A stretch of 64,000 bases of DNA. Origin: Phlyctochytrium arcticum. Lineage: Eukaryota; Chytridiomycota; Chytridiomycetes; Chytridiales; Chytridiaceae. The stretch covers positions 186,001 through 250,000 of the forward strand of contig JAHLKI010000019.1 in assembly GCA_025602905.1 (NCBI GenBank), written 5' to 3'. Position 1 is the stretch's first letter; each line of letters starts with the position of its first letter. Made by a program: the position numbers and the translations under genes. Positions 1 to 11,200 of this stretch are shown in pieces. The notes beneath the pieces are model-generated. The model ran no database searches and was not told the DNA's origin. It was given only the letters and a program-made list of their open reading frames with translations.

Positions 1-545
1 ATTCACACAAATCATAAATGAATGCTCATTTCCAAAAACTTGACAAAACGTACCTTTAGTACCCTACCCAGATTCCTCTGCTGATATTCCTGGAACAGGA
101 TGCGGAGACCGAACAAATCATTTCGGACGCCTACAATCGGTTGTGGGCGATGCACCCGAATAGGCCTGAAATCCAAAGCTGCCTCCTCGTCCTTGGTGAG
201 GGGTTATCGGGGTCGTTGAAGAGGCTGTGGGTAGAGGAGGTTAGGAAGGGTGTGACATGGAAAGTGTCTAGTGACCGTGAGGTGATTGGTTCGTGGAACC
301 CGCGCTATTCAAAATCATCAACAAATGCTAATTTCCGAAAACTCGCAAAAACGTACCTTTTAGTGGATGTTATTGCCACAGGATATCGTACTGCCGAGGC
401 CGACACATTGTTTTGGATTCGCACAATGGGTTGCCCGCCTGTGCACCCGAATGGCTCCAAACACGAGATTAGCCTCCTCGTCCTTTGCCCAGGGCTTATC
501 CGCGTGGGGTTGTGTTCGGGTCCCGGGTTTCTGCCCAACGCTTTG
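1..545 (-). repeat. Tandem decayed copies of the SGF73 3' end (left array)
   Basis: Read on the minus strand this stretch repeats the 3' end of SGF73. One remnant of the last exon lies at about 540-395 and a second at about 300-120; the second still reads PLTKDEEAALDF and IRVHRPQPIVG with one interruption. Each is followed directly by a remnant of the end of the preceding exon (about 390-355 and 118-60). A diverged intron beginning GGTACGTTTT comes next (about 355-305, and again at 60-1). The order exon tail, intron, last exon is that of the intact gene at 6056-7452, so whole genomic segments were duplicated. The array runs off the left edge. No unit could encode a complete protein. Confidence 0.75.
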
Positions 546-1626
546 ACCGAACTAAAAGCATGCCGTTCAAAGGTATAGTGTGAGTAGAACCCTTGGAAAA
601 TCTCTCTCTATGCCTGATGGATGTCAGCCTCAAATACAATAATCAAAACCACCAAAATACGGAAGTCATACCTGTCTCGCAACGCACGTCCAGGATAGGT
701 GTTGCTTGCCAGCGATATTACACTTGCAGTTTCGTTCTACTACCAAATCCAAGTCTTCCCAAATCTAGTATCGAAAGTCAGTTCACCTCCACATTACGAA
801 ACACCAAAAATACCCAAATCACACCTGGCTTTCAAAAACCGGTATAAGCAACGGTATCCACGTCACTCCCGTTGTGGTCTTCTTTAGTTTGAGCTCAGGA
901 TCTAGTGGTTGAAGGCAAACGGAAGGTGGCGGTAGATTGCGTTGAAGAGATGGTGAGGATTGAGGTGGGAAGATTCCCGAGATCGCGTGTCGCGCTGGGC
1001 TTTTGCAGTTTTGGCCTTCCGTAGGCTCGGCCTTTCTCGGCCTTAAGCGGCCCCTGGAATCTCATAAAAAAGTCTGCTGGTGCTTTTTCTTGGACAACAT
1101 ACAAATTTTAAAAAAAAAAACTCGTAAAAACAAAAACAGTTGGTACACGTCAAAAGATTTTGTACTGGAATTTTTTTTCCTGTATTTGCTGATGTGTACA
1201 CTGGTAATGTATCAGAAAAAAAGGCTCGGCTCCCATTAGTGTAGAAAATGGTAGAGGGGACCCCGTTTCGCAACAAAAATAATGAATTATACTGACAGAT
1301 GCTTTTTTCGGTCTGACATTGGAGCTTGGAATACAGATTCGCAAAAGTGCGTACCGATAGCTGTTTCTTTTCACTGCGACGCTCAGTGAAACCCCACGAA
1401 GCCTTCAAGCAATCCTCACTCAACCCTTCCAAAAGAACAGTATAAGTGAATACATATTTTTAACCTCTCCTTCTCGGACTGGCAGCATAGGCAAATCGCG
1501 ATACAATCTTTGGCATTATCTTAACATTGTGGGATGGTGTGGTTACGGACTAGGGAACGGTGGGAAGGGGGGGAGGTGGAGGGTGGATGAAGGTGTTGGG
1601 CGTTGAGTACGTAATTTTCCTATAAA
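546..1626. other. Intergenic, no gene supported
   Basis: Only short overlapping open frames of up to 129 codons are present, with no recognisable domain and no splice-linked coding pattern. The minus strand here is the 3' flank of the damaged SGF73 copy. Confidence 0.5.
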
Positions 1627-2932
1627 CTACACAGGCCGCCCCCTCAAGGCGTTTACAAGGGCCTGGCGGCCCTGAAAAGCCCGCAGCATTCTCAACGCCG
1701 AGAAATCGCTCTGGGGGCCAATGATGGGTTGTGGGCGATGGGCACGGATAGCCTCAAATACCAAATCCGCTTCTTCTTCCTTGCTCATAGGTTTCTCGGC
1801 GTTGGGGGTGGGGATGGTGAGGGGCGGCGGTATGAGGGAAGCCCTGCCAGGAAGGGGGGATTTACGACCAACGCCGGCTTTTACGTACATTCAGAAAATG
1901 AGTTTATTTTCTTAAAAAGGAAATCCAACAACTTACCCTTCCCCAGGTAATTCTGCCGGTGCTCTTGAAACAAGAGGTCGTATAGCTGGGACCGTCCGGC
2001 GACACTGCGCTTGGCTCCCACTGAGTGGATCTTACAGGTAATCGAGCGAGTACAGAGGACCCCGGTGTCCCTTCGTACCCCACATTGCTTGTCCAAGTCA
2101 ATGGGCTCAGATGCTATATACAACAAACTTAGTTGCAAGGAAATGAGGTCCCAAAAGAATTAGGTTCTTTACTTTTCTTAGTCCGAGCAACTTTGTTAGG
2201 TCGAGTGACAGGTTCATCCGCGGCGGCCTTTTTGGGCTTGCTGGCTGTCGTTGTTGTGGCGGCGGCGGGTTTCAGTTGAAATGGGGGGTTTGATGGTTTG
2301 TGGCATTTGCCGACAAAGGCGTAACAAAGGTGTTATGATGAGGCTATTTTGCAAAAGAGTACGACTGCCAATGTATACCTAAGGAATCCGAGGTGTCCTT
2401 CTCGGCAACCGGCCTTTTACGTTTCTTGCTGGGAACTGATTGGCTACTGCCTTCTGCTGCTGCCGAGATTTTTTGGTATAACAACACATGTTTCTAAACA
2501 TAAGATCGATTTTAAAAATCACTCATCACACAATTCATAGCCGACAGAACGAAAGATACGTACCGTAATGTTTGGCAAATGCGGTTTGCAATATGACCCG
2601 GTCGCACACCTTACAGGATACGAGGACTGTAGGGTCTGCAGGAGCCATGCCGAAAATGTAGCCGTCCACGGGAGGGGATCCGACTTGGTCGAGCCTCACA
2701 GTGCTTGGACTGATGGTGTTGTGCGTAGTTGTGGGTGAGATGGAAGATGAAGTAGAAGTAGAAGTGCTAGAATGTTCTACTTCAGAAGCAGGTACAGCAA
2801 AAAAAATCAACATTTCGTCAACGTCAAGTTTCCTTGGATAATAAAAAATTGTCGTATATTACCATCTGGCAATCCAAGATTGTCTCGCAATGAAGTCCAC
2901 TTGAGATACTGCTTGCCAATTAAGAGCGACAT
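1627..2932 (-). pseudogene. Damaged SGF73/ataxin-7-like paralogue (copy A)
   Basis: This is a paralogue of the intact gene at 6056-7452, in opposite orientation. Recognisable exons are 2863-2932 (start MSLLIGKQYLKWTSLRDNLG), about 2564-2802 (C2HC zinc finger, CKVCDRV), an exon holding KKRKRP near 2400-2480, 1937-2113 (SCA7 domain, DLDKQCGV and CTRSITCKIHS) and 1627-1877 (C-terminal exon with EEEADLVFEAIRAHRPQPI). Lesions in the middle: the intron-1 acceptor AG is TG, although an in-frame AG lies 18 nt downstream; a run of six A in the third exon shifts the frame into a TAG where five would keep it open; and the acceptor before the fourth exon is missing. The zinc-finger, SCA7 and C-terminal exons remain open. 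It is probably a recent pseudogene, but an alternatively spliced short product or a homopolymer sequencing error cannot be excluded. Confidence 0.7.
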
Positions 2933-3184
2933 GATTTTGTACAGTTTTTTCTCGGTATATGCGTGCCTCGTTGGTCAAACTTGACTTGATTTATGAAACC
3001 AGAATCGAAACACTTTGATTTTGCAAAAATCTTCTATATCTAGTTGGCGAGGCTGCGCAACAAGACCCCTCGTCAGTTCAGGGTTTATGCCAGTTATAGA
3101 CACTTTTGCATAGACTTTCAGGACATCTTTTTAAGAATAATTACGCTGCACATCGGATATTTATGCAGCCAGCCGCCCAAGGGA

Positions 3185-3310
3185 AATCCGGCACGGATGC
3201 GCAGCACCTAGACTAATTCTCATCAAAATTAATGCCGCGACCCCTCCGCCGACCGATTTTCGACCAGTCAAGACCTTTTTCACACAATTTTGGGACTTTA
3301 AAGGTGCTGC
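3185..3310 (+). repeat. Dispersed direct repeat, copy 1
   Basis: Shares ordered blocks with 5408-5530 in the same orientation: GCGCAGCACCTAGACTAATT, then CTCCGCCGAC, then a closing TTTTGGGACT block. It is diverged, with small indels, and no coding potential is evident. Confidence 0.6.
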
Positions 3311-5407
3311 TGTACCGGCTCTGGGCTTTTCTGGCCATATCAAAACTGCACATCCTCTGCCAGTCGGAGAAAATCGCAAGTCTAAGCAATAATATTGAAT
3401 GTGTACTGAAACATATGCAAATTAACTATACGCAAAGAGAGGTGTGAGCATGTCATAACTCAATCATGCGATTGTCATGGCCAAATAGGTGTTGAATCTA
3501 TTTTCAAAACCGGGGGAATTGGTTCAGGGTAATTTTCGACAAAGGAATAGATCCAATCACTTGCTGGTCCAGTCGTCCAAGATTTTACTGAAATAATTTT
3601 GACCACAGCGTCGACCGTAAATTTGTCTTCGACTTGGGTGAAGAATTTATGGGTTTTGCTGCACTGAGTGGTTCATTGTCTTGTCGTCTGGAAGATTTGG
3701 TCAAAGCAGCGGAAGAGTTTAGAGGGTCAATCGCTCCTTGAAAAGGTGGTGGGACCGTCCGAAGAAAGTTGATCGTTGGATTAGAGGATTGTTGAGGTTC
3801 GACCCGTTGTACCCAACGATTCAAGATAGAGAACCGTCCCGGAAGTTGAGCTTACGTCGTAGTGGAATCTGGAACGGTAAGTGTGTCGACAATTCCAGAA
3901 CGTTGACCATGATGGAAAAAGGTAATGAGTTGGAGTATGGAAATTTCCTTTAATCTGTGTCGAAAATTTTCAAAGAGTCTTGGATGTAGGAAGATATCAA
4001 GAAAATCGAAGAACCGGAGAAGTTTGAGACCTGACCATGATGTTTGGAGAGAACCAGGTGGAGGTACTGGGTGAAACCGAGCAGCAGTAAAAGTTGTGGA
4101 GACCAGAGACATGCAAATTGATCTTGATATATAGAACTGAGATATTTTCGAAAATAGTGGAATAGGTTTGTACCCGGTTCTTGACATCCAGAGTTCCCAC
4201 GTTCGTTGATTGTCGGGTGTCAGTGCTGAGACCGGGTTGGCGACAGACAGGTATTCAACGGTATGAAGAACTCCAAGTTAAAGTCATCGCCCCCACAAGG
4301 TGTCAATAAGTCACTGGTATATTCCATTGCTAACAACGCTGTGGTTGCAGGCGTGGTATCCGCCATATTGGGTGGTTAGGTTAAGAGCCTCAATTCACTT
4401 TGAATTCGACCACCCATTGAGTAAAAACTCGGGACGTATTGCTTCCGGGAGCACTCCCACTATATACAGGAAACATATGTCTATATGATACATGATGTGA
4501 GAGCGTATCAATGATGTAGGAATCCCCTGCGGAAGGGATAAGGGTGCGTGCACAATCAAGTGGGAGGTGGCAGTGTGATCGCATTCAGGAATGACACCTG
4601 TCATTGGCAGAGGCCCCGCTGTCATAACCATTCTTGTCATTCCGGAACTTTTCATGCATGTACTTGGCTTATAGAGTTGGTAGATTTGAAAGATTTCAGT
4701 GGCTCTGGGTCAAGTATTGCCCAGATGACTTGTGTTATTTGTAGTTTCTCTGTTTGAGCTATTGCTATTCTTGCATCTGCCTTATTTTCAACTTTGCTTG
4801 TGCGAATCCCGATTTTGCGTTCTCTATAATTTTTTTTTCGCCTTGATATACTTTGCCTTTGGCCTTGCTGCGTCTCGTTGTGCGTCTTCCAACCATTCTT
4901 TTTCACCTGTCAATTTTTTCTTTACGTCCAGCCTTTCTTCCTTTATTTTCTTACGCTTCCTTCACTAAGTCTTTGTTTGCCTTTGCTGTGTTTTGATGTT
5001 AACCTATACCGCCTTGGTGATACTTTTATTTTGTAGATTTAACCTTCCATTTTCACGCTCGATAAAATGATTACTTTGCCCCTCCATGTATTCGCTCCTA
5101 CTTTTCCCTTTGAGTGAGAGTTACCAGACAAGCTCCAAAGTAACACCCCAAAAAATATGTGATGGTACATTTAAATCAAAGCAGCTATACACGCCAATCC
5201 ATCAACGCAAATCTGAAATGGTACTGGCAAAGTTCCAGGTTTGCTTTGTGCATCGTTGCACTCTCCTTCTTACAGCAAGCTCACGGCATAAAGTGCCAAA
5301 TTTCCATGCACATAAAAGAGGGGATCACGACGATGGAAGGCGACAGAGTTGGGTGCCATTCGTCTACATTAGTGAGATTTTCACTCACACTTTCTCTCAC
5401 GCGGTAT

Positions 5408-5530
5408 AGATTTTCACCCCAACGCGCAGCATCTAGACTAATTCTTGAAGAAATAATCAGGAGACATCTCCGCCGACTCAATTTCAACCATATTAAGACG
5501 TTTCTTAACCTATTTTGGGACTGTTACAAC
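5408..5530 (+). repeat. Dispersed direct repeat, copy 2
   Basis: Partner of 3185-3310 with the same blocks in the same order. It lies upstream of the intact SGF73 copy. The same orientation is unexpected if the SGF73 pair arose by one simple inverted duplication. Confidence 0.6.
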
Positions 5531-6055
5531 CCTTGTTGGGCGTAAAGTGCCATTGAATTGGGTATGAAGTTTGCAGAAACTCAATGCCACCTCCTATGAC
5601 ACTCCCAAAATCACGTGATCCAGCAGAAACCCGTCAACAGTCAGTTCAACAGTCAGCACAATTTCGCACAAACAAGAGTCGTGTTCTCTCCAATAGACTC
5701 ACTATATACCCGGGCATCCTTCAAAACTATCGAACCAAGGACTCTTTACGACTTACGTATCTTACGAATTGTCAAGTTTTGTGTTGTTTCGCGCACAAAA
5801 TTCCGGGTTTGGGAACTTTCGAAGAATATTGCGTTTGAATTGGTCACACTGGGAGAAGCGGCGGTCACCCCTAGGAGGGATTCTTATGGCCAACTGAGTC
5901 CGTCGAGTAGAGTTCAACAGACAGCGTTAGCCTATAGGAGATTTGCCCTCGATATCAAGCTACTCCTTTATATTTCCGTTGTCTTCAAAATCAAGTTCGA
6001 AAGTCAAAACCGCATCAAAAGGGGACGAAGACAGCGGTGGTAGATTTTGCTGGGC

Positions 6056-7452
6056 ATGTCACTGCTTACTGGAAAGCAGCACCTAACGTGGACATCGTTG
6101 CGTGACAGTCTCGGACTCCCTGATGGTAAAACATGACAACCATTTTCTAATATCCAAATGAACCTAATTTTTGATTTTTGTTATAGCTGTACCCGCCCTC
6201 GAAGTAGACGACCCATCATTTTCCATCTCCCCAACAACAACAACAAGCACAACCCACCACACCCACCCAACCCCCAGTCCAGGAACGACAACCCACGACC
6301 AATTCGGGTCTCCCCCCATTGACGCCTACATTTTCGGCATGGCTCCTGCTGACCCTACCGTCCTTGTCTCCTGTAATGTTTGTAGTCGAGTCGTACTGCA
6401 AACGGCGTTTGCCGAGCATTCAAGTACGTATACTTTCCGTCTTTTATATTTATAGAATTCTGTTTTTCTGATGTTTAATGTTTAGAATCATGTTCCGTCA
6501 TCCCAAAAACCGAGACCAAAGCAGCAACACCCTCATCCTCATCATCAACCACCATCAAACTCAATTCCAAGAAGCGTAAAAAGGCTGATGACAGTATATC
6601 CATCACGCATTCCTCGGGTAACACCATATATATCATTCCCCCCCAAAAAAAACATCATTCTCATCATTGTTTTTGCATTAGGCACACCATTTAAGGCTGA
6701 ACGTACCGATAAACCATCATCTTCTTCTTTCGAGTCCCAACCATCCCTCTTTCCACCCGCCTCAACACCCAATAAGATCGAAAAATCCGCCGATAAAGTC
6801 GACAGACCCACCTCCAAAATGTCCAAAGCCGCTCGCAACATCAAAAGTAAAAAAATCCCCCTTCCTTTCTCTTTTCCACACAACTCACACACACTAAACT
6901 CTTTTTTCCAGTCGCTACAGGTCCCATCGACTTGGATAAACAATGTGGAGTCCGATTGGATAATGGGGCGCTGTGTACGCGTTCGATTACATGCAAGATT
7001 CATTCTGTGGGCGCTAAACGGGGGGTTGCGGGACGATCTCAGCAATACGATATATTGTTTCAAGAACATCAACAGCGGAATCTTGGGCGGGCGCTCAAGG
7101 GTACGTTTTTTCGGGGTTTTCATTTAACTTTCAATTTTTTTTTGATATTGTATGTGTGGTAGCTGGGGACCCACGGGCAGGAAACACTCCTCTAAAATCA
7201 TCCATCCCCTCCCGGTCTTCATCCACCTCCAACGTCCCACCCCTTCTCGCCGCATCTACTCCCAACCCCTTTATCGACCCCGAGAAACCACTGACAAAAG
7301 ATGAAGAAGCCGATCTGGTGTTTAGTGCCATAAGGGTACATCGCCCGCAACCCATTGTAGGAGTTCAAAGCGACGTGTCGGCCGTGGGAGTCGTCTGGGC
7401 GTTTAAACGCCGACAAGCTTTGATGAATGCGTTTATGGGACAACCCGTATAG
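6056..7452 (+). CDS. SGF73: Sgf73/ataxin-7-like SAGA deubiquitinase-module subunit
   Basis: Exons 6056-6125, 6187-6423, 6486-6617, 6682-6846, 6912-7100 and 7163-7452 encode 360 aa; all five introns are 61-65 nt GT-AG and all phases agree. A C2HC zinc finger has Cys85, Cys88, His100 and Cys104; the last Cys appears only after the second splice. A basic KKRKK stretch lies near residue 135. The SCA7 domain begins near 207 (DLDKQCGV) with Cys213, Cys223, Cys229 and His232. In yeast and animals this family anchors the Ubp8/USP22 deubiquitinase module in SAGA, with the SCA7 domain contacting nucleosomes. The protein is shorter than yeast Sgf73 (about 650 aa), mostly for lack of long linkers. The start is fixed by the matching 23-residue first exon of the paralogue at 2863-2932. 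Decayed copies of its 3' end follow directly. Confidence 0.88.
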
Positions 7453-7745
7453 TCAATACATACCATTTTATGTTTCAAACCGTCGACCCCAAAAAACCCA
7501 CCTGACAAAAAATGAACTGGTGTTGCCATTGTAAGAAGTTCAAAGCGTGGGAGTCGTATGGCCGCACGACAAGTTTTGGCGAATGCATTTATGGGTATGT
7601 AGTCAATACATACCATTTATGTCGACCCCCACCCACCTGACAAAAAATGAACTGGTGTTTAGTACATCGCCATTGTAAGGAGTTTAAAGCGACTGGGAGT
7701 CGTTTGGCCGCCGATAAGCTTTGATGAATACATTCATGTGTAGTT
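7453..7745 (+). repeat. Two tandem decayed copies of the SGF73 3' end (right array)
   Basis: Immediately after the stop codon the last-exon sequence recurs twice in the same orientation, at about 7487-7619 and 7622-7745. Both copies keep the blocks for a diverged LTKDEEADLVF, the segment around GGAGTCGT, and the AATGCATTTATGGG-type end. Copy 1 also repeats the 3' flank (TAGTCAATACATACCATTT, present after the gene at 7450 and again at 7609). Indels and deletions break the frame in both, so they are non-coding remnants. Confidence 0.8.
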
Positions 7746-7847
7746 TTTCTGAAATCAACCAAATACAACCAAAAACGTGGGAACATTCGCGTTATATACG
7801 TAGTAAAAAAAAGGACAAAATTGACGCAAACACAACATAACGAATAA

Positions 7848-8165
7848 GAAAATTTCATAGAGAATCATTATGGTATTAAAAAAAAACAATGATGAGACAA
7901 GTATTTTCCAAAAAAAAAAAAGTAAAGGAAGCGCAACCCCCTTCCAACTCCCATCTACGTACTCAAATCCTGCTGCACCACCAACTGATAATACAACCCT
8001 CTACCCGCAATCAAACTCTCATGGGTGCCCTGTTCAGCCACTGGGCAATCGCAATGGTAGTACGTCCTTTTGCCGCTTTTATCCAATGCGACTTTGACCG
8101 ATTTTTCTCAAAAGTAGCAAAAGATGAACGTAAAGAAAATTTCATAGAGAATTATATATAAAAAA
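7848..8165 (-). repeat. Decayed tandem copy of the ABC transporter 3' end
   Basis: Bases 7870-8160 duplicate the region 8176-8490, that is the last codons of the transporter plus its 3' flank, in the same orientation. Shared blocks include TCAAATCCTGCTGCA, CTGATAATACAACCCTCT and CAAACTCTCATGGGTGCCCT. The copy lacks roughly 57 bases present in the gene and is out of frame. GAAAATTTCATAGAGAAT occurs at both unit boundaries (about 7849 and 8136), giving a unit of about 290 bp. Confidence 0.85.
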
Positions 8166-8267
8166 AAGAGAGCAAAATGAAAAAAAAAAACAATGATGAG
8201 GAAACAGATTTCAGAGACCATAACAAGTATTTTCCAAAAAAAAAAGAAACACCCCCTCCATCTCCCC

Positions 8268-11200
8268 TTACGTACTCAAATCCTGCTGCACAACCAACTG
8301 ATAATACAACCCTCTCTCCCCAATCAAACTCTCATGGGTGCCCTGTTCGGCCACAACGCCATCCTTGAAGACATAAATCACATCGGCATGTTTGATGGAA
8401 CTCAGACGATGGGCAATGGCAATGGTAGTGCGTCCCTTGGCGGCCTTGTCAAGAGCGACTTGGACGACTTTTTCGGATGTAGCGTCGAGAGCGGACGTGG
8501 CTTCGTCCAAAAGTAGGATTTTGGGGTTTCGGATAAGTGCCCGGGCGATTGCGATGCGTTGTTTTTGGCCGCCAGACATTTGGGTGCCTTTTCCGCCTAG
8601 AGAAGTGTTGTAGCCGTCAGGTAAGGAGACGATAAAGTCGTGGATGTTGGCGTCTTTGGCGGCTTGGATGATAACCTCCTCAGAGGGGGTAGTAGTCAGG
8701 CCGTAGGTAATGTTGTCTTTGATGGAGAGGTTGTAGAGGTTGGGTTCTTGGCCTACGAGGGAGATAAAGTCGCGGAGGTTGGGTAGTGAGAGGGAATTGA
8801 CGGGCTGGCCGTCGACTGTGATGACACCCGAGGATGGGTCATAGAATCGTTCCATGAGTCCAATAGTGGTGGATTTACCGCACCCGGAGGGACCGACTAA
8901 TGCCACAAATTGTCCTGGTTCAACAGTCAAGTTGAGTCCACGCAGGACTTTGATGGTAGGACGGTTAGGATACACGAAATGCACATCCTTGAATTCGACA
9001 CGGCCGCGAATGGTCTCTTTGTTCAATGTCGCGCCCGATGTATCCCAGTTGTCAATCACCGGAACTCTATCCAATAAATCCAGGATATCTACCGCAGAAT
9101 CCCTTGCTTTGCCCACATCCGGCATAAGCGAGAAGACCCGTCCAGCAGCTTGAGACGCGAATACAATCGCCATAAATGTCGTGAAAAAAGTTTTGATGCC
9201 GTCTTCGCCGCCGTATTCGCCAGAGACGATAAGTGACCCGCCGTACCAGAACCCAAGAGCGTTCATCAAAAACGTGACAGTTTGGGAAAAAGCGTAAATG
9301 GCCGTGTTGCCAATCGCATTACGGTGTCCGATGCGTAAAGGTTCTTCTAGATCCCGGTGGTATGCGTCCGCCACATCTTTTTCGCGGGATAAAGCGGCAA
9401 CGGTTCGCATGGATCCGACAGCTTCACAGGCGACTTGGGCAGAGCGTTCATAGAAGATTTTGGTAGCCTGGTTGCCTTTTCGGAGTAGATCCATGCGCCA
9501 TTTGTTGGCGGCAATCATGAGTGGGAGGGTGGCGAGAACGACTAGGCCGAGTTTCCAGCCTGTGACTAGAGCGACAATGGCACCACCGGCGATGGAAGCA
9601 AACAGTTCGAGTAAGTTGCCCGCGATTTGTCCCGACATGTTTTGGACATTCTGAGCGTCGTTGGAGAGATTAGAAGTCAATGCGCCCACGGAATGTTCCT
9701 CAACGTCAAACCAAGCGATATCCTGTCGCATCATACTCCTAAAACTCATATCCCTCAAGCGGGTCGTAAGCCGTTCACCCGAGATTCCAAACATGGCAAA
9801 CTTGATGAAACTCGCAAACAAATTCGCAATCCCAATAATCAAAAACATGAGTGCCCAGAAATTCGCGTCATCCTGTCGGGTAGCGGGTGGGGCAAAAAAG
9901 ACTTTGATAAAGTATCCGAATAGAATGGCGAATACGGGTTGCGTGATGCCGTTGACGATGGCGCCCAGCATGCCCACAGCAATGAAATGACCTTCGGGTT
10001 TGTTGAGTTTCATGATGCGACCGAAAATTTTGAGGGTGTGGAGGTATGAATCTGTTTTGCTCATTTTCTTGGTGCGGGCTGAACGGCCGGATTTGGCGCT
10101 GCGGGCTAGGGAGTGAACGGATCCTTTGCGGGAGAGAGAGTTGATGTCGGTCTTGTTGGGACGCATGGCCATTTCCGTGTGTCCTTCATCTTCTAAATCT
10201 TCTTGGCCGGGGGGTAGGATACGGACCGCGTCAGGATCAATCTTGGGTTTCTTTTGGTTTTCCTCGGCTTCCTTTTTAGCACTGATTTGTTGGGCTTCGA
10301 CTAACCGACGGTAAAAGCCACCTTCCTTGGCCACCAAAGAGTGATGATCGCCCACTTCGACAATCCGGCCTTGATCCATGACGACAATCCGATTGGCTCC
10401 TCGAATCGTAGACAGACGATGAGCAATAACGATCGTGGTTCGGCCCTGGGTAGCCCGATCCAATGCTTCCTGCACGAGTTTTTCCGACTCGGTATCCAAC
10501 GCCGACGTCGCCTCATCCAACAGTAGGATACGTGGGTTCTTGACAATAGCCCGAGCAATCGCAATCCGCTGTTTCTGTCCACCCGACAAAAGCAGTCCGC
10601 GCTCGCCAATCCGAGTCTCGTAGCCAAGTGGTAAAGCCATAATAAAGTTGTGGGCATTGGCAAATTTGCAGGCCTCAACAATCAGTTCCATCTTTTTCTC
10701 CATGTCCAATGATTCTTGAGCGGTTCCTACTAGACCGTGAGCGACGTTTTCTGCGAGAGTGCCCTTGAAGAGAACAGGTTCTTGGGTGACGTAACCGATT
10801 TGCAAGCGGAGCCACTTCAAGTTGAGGTTGGTAATGTCGTTGCCGTCCAAATGAATGGTGCCTGCCTCGGGGTCATAGAATCTCTCGAGGAGTTGGATAA
10901 TGGTGGATTTACCGGATCCCGAACTGCCGACCAAAGCACAGGTTGTGCCCGCATCAATTTCAATCGACATGTCGTGCAAGACGACAACTTCAGGGCGGGA
11001 CGGGTACCGAAACTTGACATTCTTGACGACAATTTTCCCTTCGACACTGGCAGGCTGGAATCCCGCGGGCGAAGCCGAGTCGATTTCGGGGACGCGGTCA
11101 ATGGCTTCAAAGAGAGTGGTTCCCGCTCCAATAGCAAACGAAAAGGCCGTGACTTCACTAGAAGTACCAGCCAAAGCAAAAGCACCAATGAGGACGGAAA

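Larger units (their letters stand above)
2933..6055. other. Intergenic between the two divergent SGF73 copies
   Basis: About 3.1 kb separates the start codons of the two copies. It contains a direct repeat (about 3185-3310 and 5408-5530). It also has open frames of up to 142 codons near 3585-4200 and 5159-6043 that show no recognisable domain, and a pyrimidine-rich stretch at about 4720-5100. I cannot support a gene here. The minus strand at 3585-4187 has two neighbouring open frames (79 and 111 codons) that could be exons of an unknown gene. Confidence 0.4.

Noticed and set aside
6588..7127. 179- and 192-codon frames overlapping SGF73 copy B
   Set aside because: They run across well-supported introns and antisense of SCA7 exons.
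1..8165. Retroposed cDNA as the source of the tail copies
   Set aside because: The left SGF73 array keeps intron sequence and splice donor, and no poly-A tract at the 3' end of copies is consistent with reverse transcription.
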